From: Stenotrophomonas maltophilia
GTDB taxonomy: Bacteria; Pseudomonadota; Gammaproteobacteria; Xanthomonadales; Xanthomonadaceae
NCBI RefSeq assembly: GCF_003970865.1
Contig: NZ_RXLZ01000042.1
Coordinates: forward strand, 1 to 44,095
Direction of reading: 5' to 3'
DNA: 44,095 nt
Shown: one piece after another, positions 18,303 through 28,244 of the stretch
Layout of the letters: each line of letters opens with the position of its first letter
Position numbering within the stretch: position 1 is the first letter of the stretch
The notes under the pieces: generated by a model
Databases searched by the model: none
What the model saw: only the letters and a program-made list of their open reading frames with translations
Told to the model about the DNA's origin: nothing
Position numbers and translations under genes: made by a program

Positions 18303-18408
18303 CAACCAGCAGACAGCCCAGAGCCGGCTGTTGCCTTTGACGTTGCCGTGGCTTGTAGCAGGTGCAGGGCGCAGCCCTGCCGCCGCCTCCGGGAGGTAAA
18401 CTAGCCGG

Positions 18409-20214
<1,806 letters not shown>

Positions 20215-20227
20215 CGCCGGGCCTCCT

Positions 20228-20268
20228 GTAGCGCCGCGCCCACGCTCGGCTGCCCTGCTCGACGCTAC
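20228..20268 (+). repeat. GTAG repeat pair
   Basis: GTAG opens at 20228 and CTAC closes at 20268, with matching short arms between (GTAGCGCCG and CGACGCTAC with mismatches). It lies just after the recQ stop and before copL, and is another degenerate SMAG-type inverted pair. Confidence 0.5.
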
Positions 20269-20302
20269 AAAGCCGTCCCTGGTGCGGGTCCAACCTTGAA
20301 CC

Positions 20303-20318
20303 GGCCATTCAGCCGGAA
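20303..20318. promoter_or_regulatory. Inverted repeat upstream of copL
   Basis: CCGGC and GCCGG form an inverted repeat with a 6-nt spacer, about 40 bp before the copL ATG, next to a TTGAAC that could be a -35 box. It could be an operator for a copper-responsive regulator. No matching -10 at a normal distance is clear, so this is tentative. Confidence 0.25.
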
Positions 20319-20353
20319 GTGCATCCGCGCCCACTTGCAGCTAGATTAGCGCC

Positions 20354-20734
20354 ATGTCCCTGGCCTCGACCCTGCTCCGTGTCGTGCTCATGCTCAGCCT
20401 GTTGCTCAACGGGCTGAACGCGGCCATGGCCAGTGGTCACGAGGAAATGGGCCGGATGGCCCACGCGGTAGCCGCCCTTGATGGCGGCGACGCCGACTGC
20501 CACCACCACGCCAGCATGCAGGCCGACCAGGCCCCGCAGACCAAGGCCCCCGCCCACGACGCCCACTGCCAGATCAAGGACTGCGTGCGCAGCTGCGCCC
20601 AGCACCCGCTGCTGGTGGTGCAGGCGTTGCCGTTCATGGCCGGCCCGGCGTTGTCGCTGGCCCCGCAGCCGATGCCGGCTACTGGCCGTCCGGCGCCGCC
20701 GCTGCCGCCGATCTCGCGTCCTCCCATCGGCTGA
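20354..20734 (+). CDS. copL: CopL-family copper-responsive regulatory protein
   Basis: The 126-residue product resembles CopL of xanthomonads, which is encoded just before copA and needed for copper induction of copAB. A hydrophobic N-terminus (residues 3-24) looks like a signal or anchor segment. A His/Cys/Met-rich middle follows: GHEEMGRMAH, DADCHHHASM and AHCQIKDCVRSCAQHP. The tail is proline rich (APPLPPISRPPIG). No Shine-Dalgarno precedes the ATG and an AT-rich TAGATTAG sits directly upstream, so translation may be leaderless. The metal ligands are visible; the regulatory role is known for the family, and whether it acts as protein or as a translated leader is not settled by sequence. 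Confidence 0.85.
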   Translation: MSLASTLLRVVLMLSLLLNGLNAAMASGHEEMGRMAHAVAALDGGDADCHHHASMQADQAPQTKAPAHDAHCQIKDCVRSCAQHPLLVVQALPFMAGPALSLAPQPMPATGRPAPPLPPISRPPIG

Positions 20735-20809
20735 TTCCACACGCACCGTGCGCCCTGCGCACCGTAGCCGGCCGTCTGCCGGCGTCTTTACGTGTCTGGA
20801 GTCACCACC

Positions 20810-22636
20810 ATGAATACCCGTATTCCCCCCGGTCCGGGCGCAGTGCCCATGCCGTCGCGCCGCCTGTTCGTGCAGGGCCTGGCCGCCGGTGGCGTGGTTG
20901 CCGGCATCGCCGCTGTCGGCGTGCCGCAGCGCGCACTCGCCGCCGCCACTGCCGCCCCACGGCTGGCCGGCGCCCCCGCCGTACTCAGCGACACCCGCAT
21001 CGAACTGGCCATCGGCGAATCGCTGGCCAATTTCACCGGCCGCACCCGCCCGGCGATCACCGTCAACGGCTCGCTGCCGGCCCCGATCCTGCGCTGGCGC
21101 GAAGGCCAGACCGTGGACCTGTTCGTGCGCAACACGCTGGAACGCCATCCGACCTCGATCCACTGGCACGGCATCCTGCTGCCGGCCAACATGGACGGCG
21201 TGCCCGGCCTGAGCTTCAACGGCATCGGCCCCGGTGAGACCTACCACTACCACTTCGAGCTGAAGCAGTCGGGCACCTACTGGTACCACAGCCACTCCAT
21301 GTTCCAGGAGCAGGCCGGCCTGTACGGTGCGCTGATCATCGACCCGGCCGAACCGGCGCCGTACCAGCACGACCGCGAACACGTGATCATGCTGTCCGAC
21401 TGGACCGACATGGACCCGGGCGCGCTGTTCCGCCGCATGAAGAAGCTGGCGGCCTACGACAACTACTACATGCGTACGCTGCCGGACTTCCTGCGCGACG
21501 CGAAGCGCGACGGCTGGTCGGCGGCGCTGTCCGACCGCGGCATGTGGGGTCGGATGCGGATGACGCCGACCGACCTGTCCGACGTCAACGCAAACACCTA
21601 TACCTACCTGATGAACGGCACCGCCCCGGCCGGCAACTGGACGGGCCTGTTCCGCAGTGGCGAAAAAGTGCTGCTGCGCTTCATCAATGGCGGGTCGATG
21701 ACCTACTTCGACGTGCGCATCCCCGGTTTGAAGATGACCGTGGTCGCCGCTGACGGCCAGTACATCCACCCGGTCAGCATCGACGAATTCCGCATCGCTC
21801 CCGCCGAAACCTACGACGTGCTGGTGGAACCCACCGGCCAGGACGCCTTCACGATCTTCTGCCAGGACATGGGCCGCACCGGCTACGCCGCGGGCACACT
21901 GGCCGTACGTCATGGCTTGCAGGCGCCGATTCCCGAGCGCGACCCACGCGTGCTGCTGACCATGGCCGACATGGGCCACGGCATGTCGGGCCATGACATG
22001 GGTGGTGGTGGCCACGGCGGTCACGACATGGCGGCGATGAAGGGCATGGAAGGCGGCTGCGGCGCCAGCATGGGCCACGGCGCACCCGCCGGCGGCGATA
22101 CCGCCAGCAAGGCACCGAAGCATCCGGCCAGCGAGCGCAACAACCCGCTGGTGGACATGCAGAGCTCGGCCACCGAACCGAAGCTGGACGACCCCGGCAT
22201 CGGCCTGCGCGACAACGGCCGCCAGGTGCTGACCTACGGTGCGATGCGCAGCCTGTTCGAAGACCCGGATGGCCGCGAGCCGAGTCGCGAGATCGAGCTG
22301 CACCTGACCGGCCACATGGAGAAGTTCTCTTGGTCGTTCGATGGCATCCCGTTCGCCAGCGCCGAACCGCTGCGGCTGAACTACGGCGAGCGCATGCGCA
22401 TCGTGCTGGTCAACGACACCATGATGCAGCATCCGATCCACCTGCACGGCGTGTGGAGCGACCTGGAAAACGCACAGGGCGAGTTCCAGCTGCGCAAGCA
22501 CACCATCGACATGCCGCCGGGCACCCGCCGCAGCTACCGCGTGCGTGCCGATGCACTCGGCCGCTGGGCCTACCACTGCCATCTGCTGTACCACATGGAA
22601 GCGGGCATGATGCGCGAAGTGAGGATCGAAGAATGA
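20810..22636 (+). CDS. copA: Copper resistance multicopper oxidase CopA
   Basis: A 608-residue periplasmic multicopper oxidase that oxidises or sequesters Cu(I). A Tat signal is visible (SRRLFVQG, Arg17-Arg18, then a hydrophobic run). Copper-binding motifs are HWHG (118-121), WYHSH (158-162), HPIHLHG, and the C-terminal HCHLLYHMEAGM that carries type 1 and type 3 ligands. A Met/His/Gly-rich insert lies between cupredoxin domains (GHGMSGHDMGGGGHGGHDM). I start at ATG 20810, which has GGAG 8 nt upstream, rather than at a GTG 18 nt earlier. The stop overlaps the copB start as ATGA, so the two are translationally coupled. copL lies 75 bp upstream. Confidence 0.95.
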   Translation: MNTRIPPGPGAVPMPSRRLFVQGLAAGGVVAGIAAVGVPQRALAAATAAPRLAGAPAVLSDTRIELAIGESLANFTGRTRPAITVNGSLPAPILRWREGQTVDLFVRNTLERHPTSIHWHGILLPANMDGVPGLSFNGIGPGETYHYHFELKQSGTYWYHSHSMFQEQAGLYGALIIDPAEPAPYQHDREHVIMLSDWTDMDPGALFRRMKKLAAYDNYYMRTLPDFLRDAKRDGWSAALSDRGMWGRMRMTPTDLSDVNANTYTYLMNGTAPAGNWTGLFRSGEKVLLRFINGGSMTYFDVRIPGLKMTVVAADGQYIHPVSIDEFRIAPAETYDVLVEPTGQDAFTIFCQDMGRTGYAAGTLAVRHGLQAPIPERDPRVLLTMADMGHGMSGHDMGGGGHGGHDMAAMKGMEGGCGASMGHGAPAGGDTASKAPKHPASERNNPLVDMQSSATEPKLDDPGIGLRDNGRQVLTYGAMRSLFEDPDGREPSREIELHLTGHMEKFSWSFDGIPFASAEPLRLNYGERMRIVLVNDTMMQHPIHLHGVWSDLENAQGEFQLRKHTIDMPPGTRRSYRVRADALGRWAYHCHLLYHMEAGMMREVRIEE

Positions 22637-23682
22637 GCCGCTCACTGCTTTCCCCCAGCCTGCTGGCCTTGGGCCTGGCCGCCGCAATGCCGGTGTTCGC
22701 GCAGTCGCACGCCGGTCATGACATGGCCGCGATGGATCCGCCCGCGAAAACCGCGAAGTCTGCCAAGGCGCCGGTCGAACAGGTCGATCATTCGAAGATG
22801 GATCATTCGAAGATGGATCATTCGAAGATGGATTCGGGCGCGATGGACCACTCAGCCATGGATCACTCGAAGATGGACCATGGCGTGATGCAGCCGGCGA
22901 CGATGGACAACGCCATGATGGGCCCTTCCAAGATGGATCATGCGGCAATGGGTCACGGCACGCCCGTGCCCACCGAGCCGCGTGAGCCGATTCCGGTACC
23001 CACCGATGCCGACCGTGCCGCTGCATTCCCGCCCATCGCCCACGGTGCGATGGAGCATGCGCCGGAGATCAACAGCCTGCTGCTGATTGACCGGCTTGAG
23101 CATTGGGATGGCAAGAGCAGCAACGGCCAGGCCTGGGAGGCCACCGGCTGGATCGGCGGCAACATCAACCGCCTGTGGTTGCGCACCGATGGCGAACGCA
23201 GCCGTGGCCGCACCGAATCATCGTCGCTGGAAGCACTGTATGGCCGCAGCGTGTCGCCGTGGTGGGACGTGCTGGTCGGTGTGCGCCAGGACTTCCGGCC
23301 GGCCGACTCGCGCACGTGGGCGGCCGTCGGCATCCAGGGCCTGGCGCCGTACAAGTTCGAAAGCTCAGCCACGCTGTACATGGGCTCCGGCGGCCAGGTG
23401 CTGGCCAAGGCCGAGGTCGAGTACGACGTGCTGCTGACCAACCGTTTGATCCTGCAGCCGCTGCTGGAAGCCACCGTCGCGGCCAAGGACGAGCAGGAGT
23501 ACGGCATCGGCCGTGGCCTGAACAAGGTAGAGGCCGGCCTGCGCCTGCGCTACGAGTTCAGCCGTCGCTTCGCGCCCTACATCGGCATCAGTCACGAACG
23601 CAGTTTTGGCGACACCGCCGACTATGCCGGTGACCACGCGCGCGACACGCGTTGGGTCGCTGGCGTGCGCATGTGGTTCTGA
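22633..23682 (+). CDS. copB: Copper resistance outer membrane protein CopB
   Basis: A 349-residue outer-membrane protein of the CopB family. Residues 1-24 are a signal peptide ending PVFAQ. Residues 25-115 are a Met/His/Asp/Lys copper-binding region with units MDHSK, MDHSA and MDHGV. The C-terminal part from about 130 is a beta barrel with alternating aromatic strands, ending in the outer-membrane signature VAGVRMWF. The ATG overlaps the copA stop by 4 bp, giving obligate coupling. A perfect 15-bp tandem repeat encodes three DHSKM units, so the metal-binding region may change length by slippage. The barrel is reliable; copper binding is family knowledge. Confidence 0.93.
   Translation: MSRSLLSPSLLALGLAAAMPVFAQSHAGHDMAAMDPPAKTAKSAKAPVEQVDHSKMDHSKMDHSKMDSGAMDHSAMDHSKMDHGVMQPATMDNAMMGPSKMDHAAMGHGTPVPTEPREPIPVPTDADRAAAFPPIAHGAMEHAPEINSLLLIDRLEHWDGKSSNGQAWEATGWIGGNINRLWLRTDGERSRGRTESSSLEALYGRSVSPWWDVLVGVRQDFRPADSRTWAAVGIQGLAPYKFESSATLYMGSGGQVLAKAEVEYDVLLTNRLILQPLLEATVAAKDEQEYGIGRGLNKVEAGLRLRYEFSRRFAPYIGISHERSFGDTADYAGDHARDTRWVAGVRMWF
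22786..22830 (+). repeat. 15-bp coding tandem repeat in copB
   Basis: Three perfect copies of GATCATTCGAAGATG at 22786, 22801 and 22816 encode DHSKM units. Degenerate relatives of the unit follow downstream to about 22950. Confidence 0.9.
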
Positions 23683-23763
23683 GCAGCGTTACGTGAGCAG
23701 TGGCCAGCCCCGGCAGCCGCCGGGGCCGGCTACACTGCGCCACGTTCCAATGCAGGCACCGCC

Positions 23764-24276
23764 ATGTCGTTGCAGATCCGCCGCGCCACCCTTGCCGATG
23801 TCGACGCGCTGTCGGCGATCGCCATCGCCACCTACAACGAAACCTGGGGCGACTCGTATCCGGCGCAGGAGCTGCACGATTTCCTGCAGGATCACTACAG
23901 CAGCGAACCGCAGCGCATCGAACTGTCCGATCCACGCAGTGCCATCTGGCTGCTGATGGACGGTGACGCCGTGGTCGGTTATCTGGCCGCCGGTGCCAAC
24001 ACCCTGCCGCACACGGATGCACGCGAGGGCGACATCGAACTGAAGCGGTTCTACATCCTGGCTGCACACCAGAACGGCGGCCATGGCGCACGCCTGATGG
24101 ATACGTTCATGGCCTGGCTGGACCAGCCGCACCGCCGCACCCTGTGGGTGGGCGTATGGGAAGAGAACTTCGGCGCGCAGCGCTTCTACGCGCGCTACGG
24201 CTGCAGCAAGGTCGGCGAGTACGACTTCATCGTGGGCGACACCCACGACCGCGAGTTCATCCTGCGCCGGCCGTGA
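23764..24276 (+). CDS. GNAT-family N-acetyltransferase
   Basis: A 170-residue cytoplasmic GNAT protein. The N-terminal strand MSLQIRRATLADVDALSAIA is typical. The acetyl-CoA loop is recognisable near YILAAHQNGGHGARLM (the Q/RxxGxG/A equivalent), followed by LWVGVWEENFGAQRFYARYGC, the usual helix before the last strands. The substrate is unknown; nearest themes are RimI-like or small-molecule acetyltransferases. It stands about 80 bp after copB on the same strand but is followed by a GTAG dimer, so it is probably not part of the copper operon. Confidence 0.85.
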   Translation: MSLQIRRATLADVDALSAIAIATYNETWGDSYPAQELHDFLQDHYSSEPQRIELSDPRSAIWLLMDGDAVVGYLAAGANTLPHTDAREGDIELKRFYILAAHQNGGHGARLMDTFMAWLDQPHRRTLWVGVWEENFGAQRFYARYGCSKVGEYDFIVGDTHDREFILRRP

Positions 24277-24289
24277 TCACGCGCCCCAT

Positions 24290-24350
24290 GTAGAGTCGAG
24301 CTTGCTTCACTGGCTGTTACCGCCAACAGTCGAGCAGGGCTCGACTCTAC
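24290..24350. repeat. GTAG inverted dimer (SMAG-like)
   Basis: GTAGAGTCGAGC at 24290 is matched by GCTCGACTCTAC ending at 24350, with two small hairpins within. It lies between the convergent GNAT and zinc-ribbon genes and could act as a bidirectional transcript end. Confidence 0.8.
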
Positions 24351-24353
24351 AAA

Positions 24354-24662
24354 CTAGAAATCGAACAACTCGGACAGGAAGCTGTCCTTCTTCTTTTTCT
24401 TGTAGCCGTGCCCACGGTTGTCCTCGTAGCGCTGGCCCAAGTGGCGGGTATCACGATGCATCACCGGCGGCGGCGTGGTCGCCGGCTGAGCCTGCACAGG
24501 CGCAGGCGGCGGCACGGCCGCACCGGCAGCGGCGCGCTCGATGATCTTGTCCAGTTCGCCACGATCCAGCCAGACACCACGGCAGCTGGGGCAATAGTCG
24601 ATCTCGATGCCATGGCGTTCGGCCATCTGCAGGGTCTGGGTCTTGCACACGGGGCACAGCAT
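24354..24662 (-). CDS. TFIIB-type zinc-ribbon protein
   Basis: A 102-residue small cytoplasmic protein. The N-terminus holds a zinc ribbon, MLCPVCKTQTLQM...IDYCPSCRGVWLDRGELDKII, matching the zf-TFIIB family (CxxC...CxxC with GVWLDRGEL). A proline/alanine/glutamine linker and a C-terminal lysine cluster (KKKKKD) before the end SFLSELFDF follow. I start at 24662 because AGGAG is 8 nt upstream of it; an ATG at 24668 lies too close to that site. Function of the family is unknown; a nucleic-acid or protein-binding role is plausible. Confidence 0.85.
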   Translation of the reverse strand: MLCPVCKTQTLQMAERHGIEIDYCPSCRGVWLDRGELDKIIERAAAGAAVPPPAPVQAQPATTPPPVMHRDTRHLGQRYEDNRGHGYKKKKKDSFLSELFDF

Positions 24663-24811
24663 CGGCATTGCTCCTGTCGGTCTGGTAACGACTGTACCTG
24701 CCCTGTGATGACTGTGCGGCAACGCATGACCGATGACACAGGGACTTCCGACGCGTGCCCACATGCGTACCGCGCGGCACACTGCGCCCTTGTTCCGCAG
24801 GGAATGCGTAC

Positions 24812-25579
24812 ATGACCGTGCTGTCCCGCCTGCCCACCACCGCGCGCCTGTTGCTGGTCCTGCTGGGCGTCGGCCTTGGCCTGAACCTGCGCGATATCGC
24901 CGCGGCCATCGGCACCCCGATTCCCGCACTGCCCATGCCCTATGGCGGCAGCCTGTTGGACAACACGCTGGCGGTACTGGTGGCACTGCTGCTCGCCGCG
25001 CTGCTGCGGCCCCGTGGCATGAGCCTGCTGGCCAGCCTCGGGCTGCGCGGGAATGGCTGGGGCGGCCCGATGTGGGTGCTGCTGGCCAGCCTGCCCTGCT
25101 GGCTGGGCCTGGCGCTGCTCGGTACACCGAACAAGGCACTGACCGCACTGGATGCCACGATGCTGGCGGTGCTGTTCCCGCTGGCCGAGGAAGTCCTGTT
25201 CCGAGGCCTCGGCTTCGTGCTGCTGGTGAAGATCGTGCGCGGCCCCTGGCCATGGCTCGCACTGCCGCAGGCACTGCTGTTCGGCATGGTCCACTGGCTG
25301 GGCTTCGGTGGGTTCGACGGTGGCGGCATCGCGCTGTTTGTCGGCGCGGTGATCGCCCTGGGCGGCTTCATCTTCGCCTGGCTCGACCACCTCGACGGTG
25401 ACACCCTGTGGTGCGGCCTGGTCCTGCACGTTTCAATGAACCTGGCCTGGAACGTGTTCAGCCTTGATGACGCCGTTGCACTGGGCTGGCAGGCCACCGG
25501 CCTGCGCATCGGCACCGCCCTGCTCGCGGTCGCGATCCTGGCCTGGCACGTGTGTCGCCGGCGCCAGACGCGGTTGTAA
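24812..25579 (+). CDS. CPBP-family intramembrane metalloprotease
   Basis: A 255-residue polytopic membrane protein with about seven hydrophobic segments. The CPBP (Rce1-like, Abi) signature is complete: EEVLFRG as motif 1, FGMVHWLGF with the metal-binding His as motif 2, and HVSMNLAWN (HxxxN) as motif 3. The family cleaves substrates inside membranes, and some members process prenylated proteins or give bacteriocin immunity. The substrate here is unknown. ATG 24812 is chosen for a purine-rich AGGGA upstream and because the first membrane segment then starts properly. It is divergent from the zinc-ribbon gene. Confidence 0.88.
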   Translation: MTVLSRLPTTARLLLVLLGVGLGLNLRDIAAAIGTPIPALPMPYGGSLLDNTLAVLVALLLAALLRPRGMSLLASLGLRGNGWGGPMWVLLASLPCWLGLALLGTPNKALTALDATMLAVLFPLAEEVLFRGLGFVLLVKIVRGPWPWLALPQALLFGMVHWLGFGGFDGGGIALFVGAVIALGGFIFAWLDHLDGDTLWCGLVLHVSMNLAWNVFSLDDAVALGWQATGLRIGTALLAVAILAWHVCRRRQTRL

Positions 25580-25673
25580 CGCCCACTTAGCTTGCCGTGC
25601 ACGCCGGGATCACTACCGGCTTGCGCATACTTGCGCGCCTTTCGCTCCCCCTGTTGTCCGGAGTTGCCGCGTC

Positions 25674-26099
25674 ATGTTGCTGTCCAAGCGCTTTGTGGAA
25701 CCGCGCGTCCTGCTGATCGAGGACGCCGAGGAAACCCAGGAACTCAGTCGCCTCGCCCTGGAAAGCCAGGCCTGCCAGGTCACCGCTGTCAGCAGCGCCG
25801 AGGCCGCACTGGGCCTGCTCAACGCCGGCGAACCGTTCGACCTGCTGTTCACCGACGTCTGCCTGGGCGGCATCAGTGGCATCGAAACCGCCAACCGCGT
25901 GCGCGAGCACCTGCCGCAGCTGCCGATCCTGGTCACCTCCGGCATGGACCAGCACCGTGTGCTTCCGCAGCTGCGCGCCGGCATCCACTTCCTGCCCAAG
26001 CCGTACAGCATGAGCGAGCTGCTCGATGCCATCCGGCTGTGCTTCCGGCACGCAGCGGATGCCACGTTGATGCCGCCACCGCAGGCCAGCGCGGCCTGA
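25674..26099 (+). CDS. Single-domain response regulator
   Basis: A 141-residue protein consisting of one receiver domain. The acidic pair is Glu16-Asp17, the phosphoacceptor Asp61 lies in LLFTDVCLGG, Ser89 is in the T/S position (LVTSG) and Lys109 is in FLPKPYS. No output domain is attached, so it likely works as a phosphorelay intermediate or by protein contact. The partner kinase is not in the window. GGAG is 10 nt before the ATG. The short C-terminal tail is proline/alanine rich. Confidence 0.88.
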   Translation: MLLSKRFVEPRVLLIEDAEETQELSRLALESQACQVTAVSSAEAALGLLNAGEPFDLLFTDVCLGGISGIETANRVREHLPQLPILVTSGMDQHRVLPQLRAGIHFLPKPYSMSELLDAIRLCFRHAADATLMPPPQASAA

Positions 26100-26106
26100 G
26101 GCGATC

Positions 26107-26193
26107 ATCCACGCATGGTGTGATACCGGGGGATGGCCGGTTGCATCCACGCCGGCGAGACGCGGAACCAGTAGTTCCACGCCATGCGTGGAT
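26107..26193. repeat. Inverted repeat downstream of the response regulator
   Basis: Arms ATCCACGCATGG (26107-26118) and CCATGCGTGGAT (26182-26193) are perfect complements. A GTAG at about 26171 heads the right-hand half. It lies between convergent genes, like the other SMAG-type dimers. Confidence 0.65.
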
Positions 26194-26204
26194 TGAACCC
26201 GCGA

Positions 26205-27143
26205 TCAACCACTGCTGTACGGCCCGCTGCCCGGGAACACCTTCAGCAACGCGCGGGTGATCATGTCCGGGTAGACGGTGAAGTGGTCCTCGTCATCGAT
26301 CACCAGGTTCTCCACTTTCAACGAATGCCCGCTGGCGCGTAGCTGCTCGGCGAATTCGGCGTTGTGACGCAGCATGTCGTTGCGGGTGAAATAGCGCGGT
26401 TCGGGTTTGACTGTCTCGAAACTGCCGACTGACAGCACCACCGTGGTCGGCTGAGTGGGCGCCGTGGCCTCGGCCTGCAGGCGCGGCACAATGTGGTTGT
26501 CGAACCACAGCGACGGGCTGGACAGGATGTAGGTCCGGAACATGTCCGGACGCGTGGTCAGCACGTAGGCACCGAACAGGCCGCCATAGGAATGGCCGGC
26601 ATAGGCACGCCGCGCCGGATCGGTGCGGTAGCGCGTATCGATCATCGGCAACACGCGATCGGCCAGGAAATCGCGGTAGTGCGCGGCGCCGCCATAGCTG
26701 ACGTCATCGCTGTAGTCGCGTGGATCGGTGCGCGCCGGATTGCTGGGAGTGTAATCACGCGAGCGGCTCTGCTTCGAAGTCAGCCCCTCCTGCGGCGGCA
26801 GCCCGACCAGGATGAAATCCTCGATGTTGACGCCCTTCTGCCCGACCATGTTGCGCACGCTGCGCACCAACGGGAAGCTGTACAGCGCATCGGTCACGTA
26901 CAGCACCGGATAGTGCTTTTCCGGATGCGCCGCGTAGTCGGCCGGCAGCGCCACCCAGATCGGGTAATCGCGCCCCACCGGGTCATGTACGCGCAGCGCT
27001 TCGGTATCCGGCAGCACCACGCCCGGCACGGCCATTGTCGCGCGTTCCTTCGCGTCACTCTGCGTTGCCGGTGGTGCCACCGACATCGCGCAGCCACTCA
27101 CGGCCAGGCAAGCCACCACGCTCCATACACGCACACGCTGCAT
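26205..27143 (-). CDS. Lipoprotein esterase (PF00756-type alpha/beta hydrolase)
   Basis: A 312-residue predicted lipoprotein. The start at 27143 is set by GGGAG 8 nt upstream and gives a short signal with lipobox VSGC (Cys18); the frame is open further up. The body is an alpha/beta hydrolase of the esterase D / enterochelin-esterase group: YPVLYVTDALYSF, nucleophile elbow GHSYGGLFG, and the histidine in DDEDHFTVYPDM. Relatives such as IroE/Fes cleave siderophores, but many act on other esters. A second, related esterase gene lies 84 bp upstream on the same strand, so they may form an operon. Confidence 0.85.
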   Translation of the reverse strand: MQRVRVWSVVACLAVSGCAMSVAPPATQSDAKERATMAVPGVVLPDTEALRVHDPVGRDYPIWVALPADYAAHPEKHYPVLYVTDALYSFPLVRSVRNMVGQKGVNIEDFILVGLPPQEGLTSKQSRSRDYTPSNPARTDPRDYSDDVSYGGAAHYRDFLADRVLPMIDTRYRTDPARRAYAGHSYGGLFGAYVLTTRPDMFRTYILSSPSLWFDNHIVPRLQAEATAPTQPTTVVLSVGSFETVKPEPRYFTRNDMLRHNAEFAEQLRASGHSLKVENLVIDDEDHFTVYPDMITRALLKVFPGSGPYSSG

Positions 27144-27227
27144 CCACGCTCTCCCGTTGCGGGCGGCGCACCCGGGTGGCGCCGCTACCGCATCCTCACA
27201 CGTCGTGCGGTGCAGTGCCACGCCGGA

Positions 27228-28070
27228 TCAGGGCGAGGCCGGCGGCGGTGCCGGGAACAGCGTGCGCAGCGCCTGCAAGGCGGCCGGGTGGTAGATCGTG
27301 GCGTGGGTTTCCTCCGGCAGCGGCAGGTACTTCACCAGTGGCGATGGCGACGCCTTCTCCAGCAGCGTAGCCAGCTGTGCGGCAGAGGCTGCCAGCTCCG
27401 GCTGCCCACTGCTGGCCAGGAACACGCGCGGCTGCGCACGCGTCACCGCCGGCAGCTGCTTGGCCGCCCCGGCCAGCATTGCACCACGGTTCCACCACAG
27501 GCTGGGGTCCAGCGCGATGTAGCTGTTGAACAGCGTCGGCTCCTGCAGCAGCGTCTCGACCACGAACAGGCCGGCCAGCGATTCACCGATCAGTGCTCGC
27601 TCGTCGGTAGTCGGGTAGCGCTGGCGCACCTGCGGCATCAGCTCTTCGCGCAGGAAGCGGCGGTAGGCCGCCGATCCACCAATACGCGGCGCGATCTTCT
27701 GGTCCTGCGGGTCGTTGCTGGGGCCGGTCATGTCGCGGCGGCGCTCGGTGTTCTCGATGCCAACCAGCAGGAACGGACGCATGCTGCCGTTGCCGCTCAG
27801 CACCTGCACCAGCCCGGCCACATGCAGGAAATCCTCGCCGATGCCGCCATCGGCCATGTACAGCACCGGCAGCGGTGCCTTCGGGTCCAGGCCCCACGGC
27901 TGCGGACGGTAGACATTGATGCGGCGGGTTTCGCCCAGCGCCTTCGATTCGATGGTGAAGGTCTCGCCGATGACCAATGGCGAGGCGGCAGCGGGCGATG
28001 CGGTTTCGGCAGCCATCAGCGGCGCGGCGGAGACGACGGACAACATCAGCGACAGCACGATCAGACGCAT
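27228..28070 (-). CDS. Periplasmic esterase (PF00756-type alpha/beta hydrolase)
   Basis: A 280-residue exported hydrolase. MRLIVLSLMLSVVSAAPLMA is the signal peptide. The core has LPVLYMADGGIGED, the nucleophile elbow GESLAGLFV, and the histidine in PEETHATIYHPA. It matches the same family as the next gene downstream, with limited identity, suggesting an old duplication. I chose ATG 28070 for the signal peptide; 28082 and 28103 are alternatives without a better ribosome site. The downstream lipoprotein esterase gene follows after 84 bp. Substrate unknown. Confidence 0.82.
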   Translation of the reverse strand: MRLIVLSLMLSVVSAAPLMAAETASPAAASPLVIGETFTIESKALGETRRINVYRPQPWGLDPKAPLPVLYMADGGIGEDFLHVAGLVQVLSGNGSMRPFLLVGIENTERRRDMTGPSNDPQDQKIAPRIGGSAAYRRFLREELMPQVRQRYPTTDERALIGESLAGLFVVETLLQEPTLFNSYIALDPSLWWNRGAMLAGAAKQLPAVTRAQPRVFLASSGQPELAASAAQLATLLEKASPSPLVKYLPLPEETHATIYHPAALQALRTLFPAPPPASP

Positions 28071-28244
28071 GGGACGGCCCATCCTGGGAAAGATGCCGAG
28101 CATAGACCGCCGGAGGCACTGTCGTTCGCGGCACTTTGCCGATCTGCCGGAACTGGAGCACCATGGAGCCGGTGATGGTCATGCAACGGGCACCTTGGCT
28201 CACGGACTGGTCACCGCCACGCTCATATCCACAAGGAGGTTCCC

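Larger units (their letters stand above)
17864..18408. other. Repeat-filled intergenic gap (545 bp)
   Basis: No gene is seen. The gap is almost entirely a mirror-symmetric composite: outer hairpin (17881-17895), CAACGG-rich patch (about 17909-17923), palindrome C (17955-18056), a paired GTAG inverted repeat (18097-18176), palindrome D in reverse orientation (18199-18302), a GTTGCC patch and an outer hairpin (18365-18379). The recQ promoter must be embedded in or follow it. Confidence 0.7.

Noticed and set aside
20309..23026. Minus-strand open frame of about 900 codons opposite copL, copA and copB
   Set aside because: It crosses three well-supported genes and has the low-complexity Arg/His/Val composition of antisense shadows.
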